A stretch of DNA of 64,000 bases, from NCBI GenBank assembly GCA_026874595.1, contig CM049320.1, forward strand, positions 44,466,714 to 44,530,713, given 5' to 3'. This document shows, piece after piece, positions 35,137 to 48,030 of the stretch. A program made the position numbers and the translations under genes. A model generated the notes under the pieces. The model made no database searches, was not told the DNA's origin, and worked only from the letters and a program-made list of their open reading frames with translations. This DNA comes from Sipunculus nudus (taxonomy: Eukaryota > Annelida > Sipuncula > Golfingiida > Sipunculidae). Within the stretch, counting starts at the first letter, position 1. Each line of letters opens with the position of its first letter.

Positions 35137-35286
35137 GACCTATTTTAAGGTTTCCAAAGAGATTTCCATGGACCTCCCTGGATGTCAAGTAAGAAGATTC
35201 TAGGTCTAGCAGTTATGATTTTTGCCTGATTAACGGACAGACAGACAGACGGACAGCTTGACAGCTATACGGACGACGGAGAAGCC
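35137..35286 (-). repeat. Family D dispersed repeat, reversed, right part
   Basis: The reverse complement matches 61100-61260: 'gtccgtctgtctgtctgtcc', 'ttaatcaggcaaaaatc', 'tagaatcttcttacttgaca', 'ccagggaggtcc' and 'tttggaaacct.aaa.taggtc'. It continues directly into 29879-30138 once gypsy-2 and one ACAGG are taken out. Confidence 0.88.
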
Positions 35287-38200
35287 ACCCCACCTAACCC
35301 AAGGTGAAAGATTCCGCCCTACCCAAGGTGAGAGAAACCACCCTGGTCCCCATCCTATACCTAAGGTGAGAGAAACCACCCTGGTCCCCATCCTATACCT
35401 AATATGAGAGAAACCACCCTGGTCCCAGTCCTATACCTAAGATGAGAGAAACCACCCTGATCCCCATCCTATACCTAAGATGAGAGAAACCACCCTGGTC
35501 CCAGTCCTATACCCTAAATGAGAGAAACCACCCTGATCCCCATCCTATACCTAATATAAGAGAAATCACCCTGGCCCCAATCCTATACCTAAGATGAGAG
35601 AAACCATCCTGGTCCCAATCCTATACCTAAGATGAGAGAAACCATTGTGGCCCCCATCCTGTACCTAAGATGAGAGAAACCACCCTGATCCCCATCCTTT
35701 ACCTAAGATGAGAGAAACCACCCTGGTCCCAGTCCTATACCTAACATGTAAGAAACCACCCTGGTCCCCATCCTATACCTAAGATGAGAGAAACCACCCT
35801 GGTCCCCATCCTATACCTAAGATGAGAGAAACCACCCTGGTCTCAATCCTATCCTAATATGAGAGAAACCGCACTGGTCCCCATCCTATACCTAATACGA
35901 GAGAAACAACCCTGGTCCCCATCCTATACCTAAAATGAGAGAAACCACCCTGATCCCCATCCTATACCTAATATAAGAGAAATCACCCTGGCCCCAATCC
36001 TATACCTAAGATGAGAGAAATCACCCTGGTCCCCATCCTATACCTAATATGAGAGAAACCACCCTGGTCCCAATCCTATACCTAATATGAGAGAAACCAC
36101 CCTGTTCCCAATCCTATACCTAAAATGAGAGAAACCACCCTGATCCCCATCCTATACCTAATATAAGAGAAATCACCCTGGCCCCAATCCTATACCTTAT
36201 ATGAGAGAAACCACCCTGGTCCCCATCCTATACCTAAGATGAGAGAAACCACCCTGGTCCCCATGCTATACCTAATATGAGAGAATTAAACAACCCTTAT
36301 CCCCATCCTATACCTAATATGAGAGAAACCATCCTGGCCCCCATCCTATACCTAAGATGAGAGAAAGCACCCTGGTCCCAATCCTATACCTAATATGAGA
36401 GGCACCACCCTGGTCCCCATCCTATACCTAAGATGAGAGAAACCACCCTGGTCCCCATGCTATACCTAATATGAGAGAATTAAACAACCCTGATCCCCAT
36501 CCTATACCTAATATGAGAGAAACCATCCTGGCCCCCATCCTAAACCTAAGATGAGAGAAACCAACCTGGTCCCCATGCTATACCTAATATGAGAGAATTA
36601 AACAACCCTGATCCCCATCCTATACCTAATATGAGAGAAACCATCCTGGCCCCCATCCTAAACCTAAGATGAGAGAAACCAACCTGGTCCCAATCCTATA
36701 CCTCATATGAGAGGCACCACCCTGGTCCCCATCTTATACCTAAGATGAGAGAAACCACCCTGATCCCCATCCTATACCTAATATGAGAGAAACCACCCTG
36801 GTCCCAGTCCTCTACCTAAGATGAGAGAAACCACCCTGATCCCCATCCTATACCTAATATGAGAGAAACCACCCTGGTCCCAGTCCTCTACCTAAGATGA
36901 GAGAAACCACCCTGATCTCCATCCTATACCTAAGATGAGAGAAACCACCCTGGTCCCAGTCCTATACCTAAGATGAATGAAACCACCCTGGTCCCCATCT
37001 TATACCTAAGATGAAAGAAACCACCCTGGTCCCCGTCTTATACCTAAGATGAGAGAAACCATCCTGGTCCCAATCCTATACCTAAGATGAGAGAAACCAT
37101 TGTGGCCCCCATCCTGTACCTAAGATGAGAGAAACCACCCTGATCCCCATCCTTTACCTAAGATGAGAGAAACCACCCTGGTCCCAGTCCTATACCTAAG
37201 ATGTAAGAAACCACCCTGGTCCCCATCCTATACCTAATATGAGAGAAACCACCCTGGTCCCAATCCTATACCTAATATGAGAGAAACCACCCTGTTCCCA
37301 ATCCTATACCTTATATGAGAGAAACCACCCTGGTCCCCATCCTATATCTAAGATGAGAGAAACCACCCTGGTCCCCATGCTATACCTAATATGAGAGAAT
37401 TAAACAACCCTTATCCCCATCCTATACCTAATATGAGAGAAACCATCCTGGCCCCCATCCTATACCTAAGATGAGAGAAAGCACCCTGGTCCCAATCCTA
37501 TACCTAATATGAGAGGCACCACCCTGGTCCCCATCCTATACCTAAGATGAGAGAAACCACCCTGGTCCCCATGCTATACCTAATATGAGAGAATTAAACA
37601 ACCCTGATCCCCATCCTATACCTAATATGAGAGAAACCATCCTGGCCCCCATCCTAAACCTAAGATGAGAGAAACCAACCTGGTCCCAATCCTATACCTC
37701 ATATGAGAGGCACCACCCTGGTCCCCATCTTATACCTAAGATGAGAGAAACCACCCTGATCCCCATCCTATACCTAATATGAGAGAAACCACCCTGGTCC
37801 CAGTCCTCTACCTAAGATGAGAGAAACCACCCTGATCCCCATCCTATACCTAATATGAGAGAAACCACCCTGGTCCCAGTCCTCTACCTAAGATGAGAGA
37901 AACCATTGTGGCCCCCATCCTGTACCTAAGATGAGAGAAACCACCCTGATCCCCATCTTATACCTAAGATGAAAGAAACCACCCTGGTCCCCGTCTTATA
38001 CCTAAGATGAGAGAAACCATCCTGGTCCCGATCCTATACCTAAGATGAGAGAAACCATTGTGGCCCCCATCCTGTACCTAAGATGAGAGAAACCACCCTG
38101 ATCCCCATCCTTTACCTAAGATGAGAGAAACCACCCTGGTCCCAGTCCTATACCTAAGATGTAAGAAACCACCCTGGTCCCCATCCTATACCTAAGATGA

Positions 38201-38288
38201 GAGAAACCACCCTGGACCCCATCCTATACCTAATATGAGAGAAACCACCCTGATCCCAATCCTATACCTTATATGAGAGAAGCCACCC
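35287..38288. repeat. 38-bp satellite array, about 78 units
   Basis: Unit: CCCTGGTCCCCATCCTATAC followed by CTAAGATGAGAGAAACCA. Successive units are 38 bp apart (for example 35341 and 35379). Variants include CTAATATGAG, TTCCCAATCC, AACCATTGTGGCCCCC (35641, about 37100, 37900 and 38055) and a longer unit with GAGAATTAAACAACCC (36281, 36476, 36594, 37395, 37589). The same variants return in the same order about 1.1 kb apart, so blocks of many units have been duplicated. No transcript or protein is predicted: stops occur in every frame. Confidence 0.97.
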
Positions 38289-39424
38289 TTCACAATTTTC
38301 TTATTTACATTGACAGGTTTTAGTTATTCAGTCATTCAAACTATTGAAGATCTGTCAAACTAGAAAATATTCTGGAATTTTGAAAAATAATTAGAAAAAA
38401 ATCCGTGGAATTATTCAAACCTTAATGGATGTATTAATTAAATAAGGACTAAGAATTAAACTCAGTTTAGGTGCTTGGGTCCAACATTTATTGACAAAAT
38501 ATATTTTATATATGTTCATATAGCTATTTTGAGTGTTATGGCAATTTTTTTTATGGCAGTTTTCTGTCCACGTTTCATTGTGAAAATACTTTAACTAATA
38601 ATATATGCAATATTGACCTGAAAATAAAATACATTCATCCAAAATAATATTAAAAAAAATGTATTCTTCACAATAGACAAGTCATGAACAAAGGCCAATC
38701 ACTCTGGTTTAACATCAAAATTTTGTAAAATTAAAACTTAATTTATATCCGACAGTGCATACTGGAACTACGCAGTAATTCTTGATTCACAATCAGTTAA
38801 TATTCCTTTTATTAAAAACATACTTTTTAAATATTGTTTGTCTCTTTATTCCCGAAACATGTTTAAAACAAGGTTCTGAAATGTTGTTCAAGACTGACCT
38901 CTGTATGTTTTGTCCTGAGCAGGGATTTTAAGAAACATTTGTGTCTTTTATTCTCACTGAGTTGGGCATATTAATTTTTTGTATGAAAAACTACATATAA
39001 CCCAACTGAAAATATTATAACTGTATCATTATCAATATCATGCAGACATTACTCTGTCTACAGATCTGACAGTTTGTCAAGTTATTATGTTGATATTCAG
39101 TGTAGTGTTTATGAAGGGGTCAAGATACATGTACAAAAACACATCGATAACACAAGTTTGCCCAGTGCAGTAAACTCAGATTACAAAAGCTGAGTTTGAG
39201 TTTCATAGTTATTTCACTATATAGATAATTAAATAATCATGTTAATTCTGTTGATATGATAGCTATCAACGTGATATTTCAGAAAAGCGAAAAAAAGTCA
39301 ATTTCTGTAAATAAGCGAGTTACAGGGTTACTGTACTGGGGGTGCGTTATTTGCATGTAATGATAGGAAATAGGAAGGTCATACAATGGATAAAACTTTA
39401 TGATCAACATGCATAACAAATTTC
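38289..39424. other. AT-rich non-coding stretch
   Basis: No gene or repeat was recognised. Confidence 0.5.
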
Positions 39425-40060
39425 AAATAGATCCATCGTCCCTCGTCCGTCTGGTTGTCTGGCCGCCAGTTAACAGGACACAAACTGTAACCGTTGAACG
39501 AGAACTTCTAGAATTCTAACCTAAAATTCATGGAGGTCCTTAAAGTAATATACTGATTGTCATGGGTCTGGTTTATGCAAACCAGAAATAATTTTAAATT
39601 TGATATGAAACTCCTGTATCTCAATAAATGGGTTGCAATGAATCTTACTTTGATCATGGAAAGTTTCATCAGTTGCTATCTGTATTTCTTGTCAACCTTG
39701 CGCTTTTCTCTTCTTTTTTGAGACCATCAAATGAAAGCAGTTGTTTCAGTTTCTCAGCTGTCTTTTCAAATCCAGTGTCTTGTTCATTGAATATAATTAA
39801 TTTTATCAGTCTCTGAAAACTTGCGGCGCCACCTGTATTATATCAATTTTTAATGAAATAAACTTTATTTTTTAGACCATCAAATGAATGCATTTGTATA
39901 CGTTTCTCAGCTGTGAGCTCATATTGTGTCCTAGCAAATTGTATGTTCATTGATTATGACAGTTTTATCAGTTCCTGAAGACTGGTGGTGCCATCTGTAT
40001 TGTTCCTCACTTTTTGAGACACCCAAATTGAAGCAGTCAGTTTCTCACCTTAATTGTTGC
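39425..40060 (+). repeat. Family D repeat, two degraded units
   Basis: First unit 39430-39835: 'cgtccgtctggttgtctggc', 'gttaacaggacacaaactgtaacc', 'agaattctaac', 'ggaggtcctta', 'ctcctgtatctcaa', 'gatcatggaaagtttcatcag', 'ggcgccacctgta'. Second, shorter unit 39870-40000: 'agaccatcaaatgaatgc', 'ttttatcagttcctgaagact', 'ggtggtgccatctgta'. No gene. Confidence 0.8.
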
Positions 40061-40457
40061 TATTGATATATAATATTTGCAATGCTAAAACTGTCACATG
40101 ACTAAGTAATCGGTCTAAATAATCAGTAAATGAATCAAAATCATAGGTACAACCACAAGTTTCATACAAAAGATACAGCTGCTTTCCGTGTTGTAAAACA
40201 ATGGAAATTTCACGCAATCGTTATTTAATATTGGAGCTTTAGTGTACATTTTTTATTAAAAATGTACTCAATCAGTTTATTTTTTATTTGTTCAATATTT
40301 CAGGGATGACCTGGGAATCGGTTTACTTCTGACAGGTTTATTCTATATAAATCATATCAATCAGACATACGTGTGCACGTGTGCAGAGATAAATTGCCAC
40401 ATGAATGTCGGTTTTCAGTCTCAGAATCAAACTTGAACTTCCGTATAAACCGATTAT
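40061..40457. other. Non-coding stretch before the inverted-repeat element
   Basis: AT-rich, no feature recognised. Confidence 0.4.
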
Positions 40458-40861
40458 TAGGGGCCCATGCACTCGAAAATTCGAAACTGGTTTCTGTTCC
40501 GGGGAAACCGGTTCTGTTTGGTTTTACCTTGTATTTTTATGTGTACGGTTTAGTTTTTAATAGAAAATATTGATAACATTGTTAATTATTTATTAATAAA
40601 TAAAATAAATTAATGATGAAAATTTTATCTCAAAAGTAAGAGATTCATGCCTGGGCACTTTGAGACCAAGTGAGGGCATTTTTAATTGTGACTGGCTAAT
40701 ATACATTCATTTATTATGAAAATAGACTATTTCTCTGCGTCTTCGAACATGTCCACGTTTCAGACGACATGGAAGTACAGGATTCGTGCGGCTCATCAGT
40801 AGGGAATATTGAAATCAAAACACTTCCTAAGGAATGTTTATATCTTAATCATTGCTTATTT

Positions 40862-40966
40862 AACTCTAACAGGCAACAACAGTATCAATTAATAAAATAA
40901 TTAATAAAAGTGCACTACTTTGGCCCATCCCCGCCATCTTGCCAGTACTGCAGTATAATTATCGAG
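40862..40966. repeat. Long target-site duplication of LINE-1, left copy
   Basis: 105 bp, matching 47894-47997 with two substitutions and one one-base indel. It runs from 'aactctaacaggcaacaac' to 'gcagtataattatcgag'. Confidence 0.88.
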
Positions 40967-41313
40967 ATAGAGCACATAGGCTACCTGTTAAAAAGAGGAG
41001 GGGTAAACCTAGGCCTGTTATTGTAAAGTTTACTCGGTACAAAGAGAAAGAAATTGTAATGGAAAAGGCTAGGGAGCATTTAAGGGAATCAGAAATAAGA
41101 GTGGTAAACGATTATAGTGAAGCAGTGAGGAAAGTTAGAAGTAACTTAATACCACATATGTTAAAGGCCAGGGAAGATAGCAAATCAGCATACCTTAATT
41201 TTGACAAGCTGGTCATAGATGGCCAAACTTATGTATGGGACAATACCAGTGAGAACATAAAGCCAGTTAGGGGGAGATTCAAGGAAAATGGGGCCGGGGT
41301 CTTAGTAAACTAA
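40967..41313 (+). pseudogene. LINE-1 ORF1 C-terminal part (L1 ORF1p-like RNA-binding protein)
   Basis: Begins inside the protein at RAHRLPVKKRRGKPRPVIVK and goes on to TRYKEKEIVMEKAREHL, VVNDYSEAVRKVRSNLIPHM and YLNFDKLVIDGQTYVWD, ending at TAA 41311-41313. This is the pattern of the RRM and C-terminal domain of L1-type ORF1 proteins, which coat the LINE RNA. The in-frame ATG at 40939 lies in the target duplication and does not belong to the element. The N-terminal coiled coil is lost by 5' truncation. Confidence 0.8.
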
Positions 41314-44300
41314 ATTCATGTGAAAATCCTGATCAAATTAATCTGTTCTCTGTTACAGGTTCCCCTTTGGAGACTGACCTTCTAATACCTAACCTCCCAA
41401 CTACACAAACTAACAATGGAACCCCTGCACAACAGCCAGAGGTAAGGTGTACCTTTACTAATGACTCACATTTGACCCATAATACTGTTTTTACTAATAG
41501 TCACATTATATATACAAAAGGATGTATATCTCTGGTATCATGAAATGCTAATGGATTAAAAAATAAACTAGACACAAGTGACGTAAGAAAACTAGTACAT
41601 GAGAGTCATATAATAGGTATTACAGAAACTTGGGCAAATGATGATGATGACTATATACATGCTTTTACAGATTATAAAGGATATGGTGATGTTGTGATTA
41701 GGAAGGTTATTAAATACACAGATATTATTATTTTGATTATAAAGGAAGGTACGTTGGGTGTGTTGACTGATTTGGCTATAGTATGTTGTTATATTGCCCC
41801 GATGGGTTCTCCCTTTTATGAAAACGAGACAGAAAGTGATGGGATCATTAGACTAGAAAACATATTAACAGAAACTATTACAGAATATGGTGATTTAGGT
41901 TTTATCATTATGGGAGACTTTAATGCCAGAACTGGAAAGTTAACAGATATCATTGAAAATGATTCATTGAAATACCTTGGGGTGGACACCTCTGTATCGG
42001 GCATTACATGTAATGTACCAAGAATATCAAAAGAATGTGTAACCAACACATTTGGATATACTTTACAGCAGTTATGTTGTGAAACAGATTTATTTATACT
42101 GAATGGTAGGGCGAGTCCAGATATACCGGGTGAATTCACTTGTATAACACACAGTGGTTGCAGTGTGGTTGACTATGTAATATTTAGTAGCCAGATATTT
42201 AGTTTAATACAAAGTTTTAAGCTTTTGAATTGTGATATCTCTGACCACTTTCCCGTAAGATGTATACTTACTGTTGACACAATGGAAGAAAGGAGTGAGG
42301 AGGCATTACCAAAATTCACTGAATTAAAGAAATGGGAAAAATATAAGATTTCTACAATGGATTTGGATAAAATATGTTCAGAATTACAACAAGGTGTAGG
42401 TGTACAATTATTACATTCATTTAAGGAAGAGCTAGAAACAAATCCTGATAAAGCAGGTACAATATTCACAATGATTCTTCAGAGACTCTCAACAAAGTGC
42501 AAAGTAAAGAATTTTGATAATAGAAAAGTATTACAACCAGATTGGTGGGATGCGGAATGTGAATTGATGAAAAATAATAAATACTTAGCACTAAACAGAT
42601 ATAGAAAATCGAATGTAATAACTGACCTTAACAAGAATAAGCATGCAAAATCAAAATTTAAACAAATCTGTAAAGTAAAGAAAGAGAAGAGATTAGCTGA
42701 TGAGGCAAACAAAATATTAAGTGCATCAGATATGAATACTATGTGGAAGAACATAAAAATGATTAATAGAAAATATAGAACTACAGGAATTGAACCCAGA
42801 AACTGGTATGAGCATTTTATGACACTACTGATAATTCAAAGACTGAAGTTGATATACAGTTTAAACAATACGTCAGTGACATCTTGAAACAGGAAAGTCA
42901 CTGTAATTGGGAAGATGATGAATTAAATAGTAAAATAACAATGGATGATGTTAAACAAGCACTTAATCAAATGAAAAATGGAAAATCGCCAGGCCCAGAT
43001 GGAATAACAGTTGAAATATTGAAACAGACATTCATATATTTGTCAGAATATATCCTACAGTTATTTAATAGTATCCTTAATAAAGATGTTTTTCCATCGG
43101 AGTTGTGTGAAGCTATAATATACCCTATTCATAAAAAGGGCCCAACAACAAATCCCCAAAACTATAGAGGAATCTCTCTTCTAAATACAATTAATAAACT
43201 TTTTACAAAGATATTAAATAATAGACTACAGCTGCATGTGGAAGATAAATGTGTCTTGTCAGATGCACAAGGTGGATATAGGAAAGAACATATGACAGTG
43301 GACAATGCTTTTACTCTGATGGGGGCAATACAGAAATACTTGTTGAAAAAGAAAGTAAAGGTTTTATTGTATATACATAGATTTTACAACAGCGTTTGAT
43401 TGTATACAACATGATTTATTATGGTATACACTAATTAAATCTAGTATAAGAGGGAAAATATTAAAGGTTTTACAATCTATGTATAGTAACATGAAATCAT
43501 GTGTTCTGACAGATTATGGATTAACTAATTATTTCAGGTGTAATAATTGGACACGTCAAGGATGTATGGTGAGTCCATTGTTGTTTTCTATTTTTATAAA
43601 TGAGTTTCATACACAAATTAATGATGCAGATTGTCAGGGAATCTTTATAAATGAAAATCTACCAAATCTGAACACGTTAATGTATGCAGATGATCTAGTT
43701 AATTTTAGTGATACCGTATATAGGGAGATTACAAGATCAAATTAATCAGTTATATAATTATTGTTTGAAATATGGTATGAGGGTTGATGTTGATAAGACA
43801 AAGATAATGGTGTTCAGGCATGGTGGACCTCTGAAAAAAAGTTGAAACATGGTATTATAATAATAGAAAAGTTGAAATTGTGCCATTTTATAAATATCTG
43901 GGTATATATTTTACAATGAAATTAACATGGTACAAAACTCAGCGACAACAGGAACTACAGACAGAGAGAGCATTTGGTATTATTAAAACATTTCATAGAA
44001 AATGTAGTCACTTAACGATGAAACAATGATTTTATTTGTTTGATTGTTTAATTAAACCAATATTGTTGTGTGGGTCTGAATTATGGGATTATGAGAGGAG
44101 TGAGATTATAGAAAGAGTTCAGTATAAATTTTGTAAATATGTCATGAAATTATGTTCATCTACATCCAATTTAGCTGTATTAGGGGAATGTGGTAGATAT
44201 CCATTGTATGTTAATCAAGTAATCAAATGTATTCAGTACTGGGTTAAATTAATCAGATATTCAGATTCGAGGTACCCAAAGCACATTTACAATATGTTGT

Positions 44301-44525
44301 ATAAAATGGATGAAAAGGGAAAATTAACATGGGCAACACAAATAAAACATATACTTTTTAGTGCAGGACTTGGATATGTATGGATGGCACAAGATGTAGG
44401 GGACCCAAATTTATTTATACAAGGATTAAAATTAAGAATAAGGGATATGGTTGTGCAAAACTGGTATAGTGATGTTCAGAAAAGTAGTAAATTGGAACTA
44501 TATAGTAGTTTTAAATCAATGATTA

Positions 44526-46870
44526 TTTTATTTTAAACATATTTATTTCTGCTGGATCGACCAAGTAGCTTAATAAAGCTAGAAGACGGCTTCTCCAGTA
44601 TAAAGCAGGTACATGAACAAGAATTAAATACAATAATACATATATACAATACATAAGGATGACCGAAGTAGTCATGTCATTTACAAACATGTCTTTTACG
44701 CAAATCATATACTGAAAAACGAAACATAACAAATTATATGTAGGAAACAACTAAGTAAAACTAATTGAATTCCGATTCGTTGTGGTAAAATTAAATACAA
44801 GGTGGAAATCTACAAGTACCGCTGCCACGGCAAAATGCTAAATCTTCTGGTTGCCATTATATATTCCTGCGTACATGACAATAAGCGAGTGTTGATCTCA
44901 TCTGAGAGAGTCGATGATCCATGCAGCAAAATATATGTTAAATATGTGGGACATATTTCAACCCATAAGGAAAAATTGACATTTGGAGAGAGGAGACAAG
45001 AGAGATTATTAAAATAACGTTTCCTTTGATTGAAATACAGGGAACAACACAGGAGGTAATGTTCGTTTGTTTCATTTAATGCCCCACAGTCACAACGTGG
45101 GGAAGGCACCGCCCCAATTTTGAATAAGTATTCGTTTAATGCTGATGCATTTAAACGAAGTCTTGCAAGTAAGATATTTCCGATTCTGTTATCATGTTTA
45201 TAATAAGAAGGAATCTGGCACTTGCTTGTTATACTCGCTTTGAAAGTCTCGAGTATAGAGACGAGCCGCGTTTTTCCCTCCAAGTTATTCCAGAGCAATA
45301 GAGTAGAAGGAAAAAAAAATTTCCCGAACCTGTTGGTTCTGTGGATGATCGGAACAAATGGTATATTAGATCGTCGGCTGCGAGTCGTAGCCGGTTTGAC
45401 GATCTTCTGGAAAGTGTTAATCAAATAATTAGGTGCCAAAGCATTGCTAATTTTATAAAATAATGTAATCTTGTGGTTTGTCCTACGAGCTTTTAGAGAC
45501 TCCCACCCAGTCTCTTCGAATATTGACTGTTTACTGGTGCCCCGCAAGGCGCCCACGCAAATACATGCCGCCCGGTACTGAACTGAATCTAATGTTTCCT
45601 CAAGATACTGCGGCATGCCATCATATATCACGTCCATATACTCTAAAATCGGTCGACACATAGAAAAATAAAGTCGTTCCAATGTTTGTCTTGGCAGTTT
45701 ATACTTCAGTGTGCTCAAAACATTAAGGCATTTATGAGCTTTAATAACAATGTTGTTGATATGACTTTCCCAATTCATTTTATTATTTAAAATAAGACCC
45801 AAATGCGAATGTTCAGTGACCTCAGGCAGCAGTTCGCCGTTTAGATAAAGCGGCGGGTGCGGGTCCCTATTTGCTTTATAAGATACCGTAAGTACTTCAG
45901 TTTTGGTGGGGTTAAAAGTAATCCTCCACAGTTTCGCCCAGTCGTTCAGGGTGGCTAAGTCACTTCTCAATGTAAGCGCAGATTCTACTGGGTCGCATAC
46001 CTTGTTTACTAAGGTTATAACATCGGCATATATATAAACATCACTTTCCAGATGGTGTGCGACATCATAGGTATATATCAAATAAAGCAATGGCCCCAGT
46101 ATAGATCCCTGTGGGACCCCTGCGTGAACTCGTTGCCAGCCCGACTTTTGACCCTTTACAACAACCCGTTGGTACCTATTACATAGATAACTCTTTGTCC
46201 AGTCGATTAGATCTTCGGAGAAACCTAATTCTCTCATTTTAAATAAAACCCCTTCATGCCAGACTCTATCGAAAGCTTTGGTCGCATCGAGGAAAACAAA
46301 TCTAACGTCATTCCCGGATTCCAGAGCATCATATATATTATGAGTTAATTGCACCATTTGGTATGTCGTGCCGTCTTTTTTCTTGAATCCTGAATTTCGA
46401 GGGCAGAGTAAATCGTATGTTGATAAATATTTATAGAAACGATTAAAAACTAGCTTTTCCATCACTTTAGATATACTATTAAGTAAAGAGACTGGTCGAT
46501 AATTAGATACTAATCGCCTGTCTTTCTTTTTAAATATTGGGATCACGTTTGCTAGTTTCCATTTAGAAGGAAACGTCCGCTGGGCAAGCGATTCGTTAAA
46601 AAGGTCACAGAAAGGTTGAGAAAGAGATGAAGCACATTCGCTTAAAATTCTATTACTGATCCCATCAGGTCCGCATTCCTTCACCACGTTTAGTGCTGTG
46701 AGAACGTTATAAACTTCGTCATTAGTGAACTGGAACAAGTCTAATCTATTTGATGCGACGATATTTCTTGATTGATACAAATTTACTGCATTGTCTTGAT
46801 TTTGACACTGACTTGCAAAATAGTCATTGAATAGTTCAGCCTTGGCTACTGCATCATGTACAGATGTGTC
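44526..46870 (-). mobile_element. Non-LTR retrotransposon (LINE-2) nested in LINE-1
   Basis: Minus-strand, 5'-truncated LINE inserted in LINE-1 ORF2. The host frame stops at 'tcaatgatta' (to 44525) and resumes at 'attacttta' (46871), so ATTA or microhomology is repeated at the junctions. Its 3' end, read on the minus strand, is an A-rich 'gtttaaaataaaa'. The RT style is jockey/CR1-like. Confidence 0.88.
44810..46870 (-). pseudogene. LINE-2 reverse transcriptase, long open frame with mutated active site
   Basis: Open without a stop for about 685 codons, from the 5' truncation point to TGA/TAA at 44810-44812. Visible motifs are CGPDGISNRILSECASSL, VSNYRPVSLLNSISKVMEKL, VRFVFLDATKAFDRVWHEGV and AGVPQGSILGPLLYLIY. 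The active site reads SDVYIYADVITLVN (46019-46030): Val replaces the second Asp of YADD. After the RT come LNDWAKLWRITFNPTKTEVL and a C-terminal Cys/His segment, RCDCGALNETNEHYLLCCSL. With YADV the enzyme should not polymerise, despite the intact frame. The endonuclease part is missing through truncation. Confidence 0.9.
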
Positions 46871-47893
46871 ATTACTTTAGAGAAATATCTTATTTATGTA
46901 CCAAATAAAAAATATAGACAAGCATTAGCTCAAATAAGATGCTCAAATCATAACTTGCTAATAGAGAAGGGAAGACACATTAATATGGATAAAGAAGAGA
47001 GAGTATGTCAGTATTGTATGAACTATGGTATAAATGAGATAGAAGATGAATATCACTTTTTGTTAAGATGTTTAATGTATGATGATTTAAGAGAAACATA
47101 TTTGAAGAAAACATGTCGTAATGCATCAATTGAAAATTTTTTTACATATACTTCAGTCTGACAATAAAATAGAGATTTGTAAATTAGCAGCATACACTTA
47201 CCATGCCTTTAGGAAGAGGGAAGCAACTATTTAGTTATAAAGTCAGAAATTAAATAAATACTCATATAATAATATTCCGATTACATATATTCTAGAGCCA
47301 AATTATCTCTGTTTAATGTTTAAAAGTCTGCACTTTAAATTCAAGAATTCTGCTGAATATATAAATACTGTATTATATAATTTTTATACTGTAACGGTTC
47401 ACTGAACTGTAATAAAACTTGTTTTATATTTTATATTTTATATTTCCATAAAGAAGACATGCAGTGGTAAGATATCTCTAGCTATCATTTAAGTGTTTAT
47501 ATATTTTTCTGTTCATCTGTTTGTTTGTTTATTTGTTTACATATTTTCTATTATATTCAATTTTGTTATATATATACTGGTAAATGTTAAATATTTTCAG
47601 GCAGATAGCATGTGTAGAACTTACATGTGCACACAGTTTATTTAAAGAAAATATATGCATATGTTATTGTCAGCATTTATTTTGATAATTGTCATTTTGT
47701 TTGCATTCACTGTCTATTCTGCTTTAAGAATTCTGCTTTATTTAGTTCTCTGTGTTTATATTAAGTTTGTTCAGTTAACTGACTGTATTCAGATCATTTT
47801 CATTCAGTTGTTCAATAAGAACTTGAAATATGTCAATCATGTTGGGAACTGTAGGCCCTGTGGCCGTTTTTCCTGAATAAAGTTCTGTTCTGA

Positions 47894-47997
47894 AACTCTA
47901 ACAGGCAACAACAGTATCGATTAATAAATAATTAATAAAATTGCACTACTTTGGCCCATCCCCGCCATCTTGCCAGTACTGCAGTATAATTATCGAG
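47894..47997. repeat. Long target-site duplication of LINE-1, right copy
   Basis: 104 bp, partner of 40862-40966. The MITE-1 sequence resumes after it. Confidence 0.88.
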
Positions 47998-48010
47998 TGG
48001 ACGGGTTTGG

Positions 48011-48030
48011 CGAAACCGAAACCGAAACCA
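48011..48030 (+). promoter_or_regulatory. Tandem GAAACC, IRF/ISRE-like
   Basis: CGAAACCGAAACCGAAACCA fits the GAAANNGAAA pattern bound by interferon regulatory factors. A shorter copy is at 48111-48125. Both lie within MITE-1, so this may be sequence chance in the transposon; function is not shown. Confidence 0.35.

Larger units (their letters stand above)
41545..47161 (+). pseudogene. LINE-1 ORF2 (endonuclease, reverse transcriptase, Cys/His tail)
   Basis: EN: NANGLKNKLDTSDVRKLV after a TGA where Trp is usual, IIGITETWANDDDD (41610), IIMGDFNARTGKL (41906) and CDISDHFPVRC (42232). RT: ALNQMKNGKSPGPDGITVEI (42959), NYRGISLLNTINKLFTKILN, TRQGCMVSPLLFSIFINEF (43552), and active site MYADDLVNF with YADD at 43683-43694. 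The post-RT part 44036-44536 runs up to the LINE-2 insertion and resumes at 46871 with TLEKYLIYVPNKKYRQALAQ and the Cys/His tail VCQYCMNYGINEIEDEYHF then LRCLMYDDLRETYL. It has frame changes near 42830, 43380, 43740 and 43850. Product inactive. Confidence 0.85.
40967..47893 (+). mobile_element. Non-LTR retrotransposon (LINE-1) with ORF1 and ORF2 remnants
   Basis: A 5'-truncated LINE bounded by a duplication of 104-105 bp. It contains the last part of an L1-type ORF1, an EN-RT ORF2, and a 3' UTR of about 730 bp ending 'cctgaataaagttctgttctg'. ORF2 is interrupted at 44526-46870 by LINE-2 in the opposite direction. Clade: ORF1 resembles L1/Tx1; ORF2 was not assigned. Confidence 0.85.

Noticed and set aside
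35287-38288. CRISPR-like array
   Set aside because: Units are contiguous without unique spacers, in a eukaryotic context. It is a satellite.
40939-40966. In-frame ATG upstream of LINE-1 ORF1
   Set aside because: These bases occur again at 47970-47997 as part of the target duplication, so they belong to the host MITE and not to the LINE.
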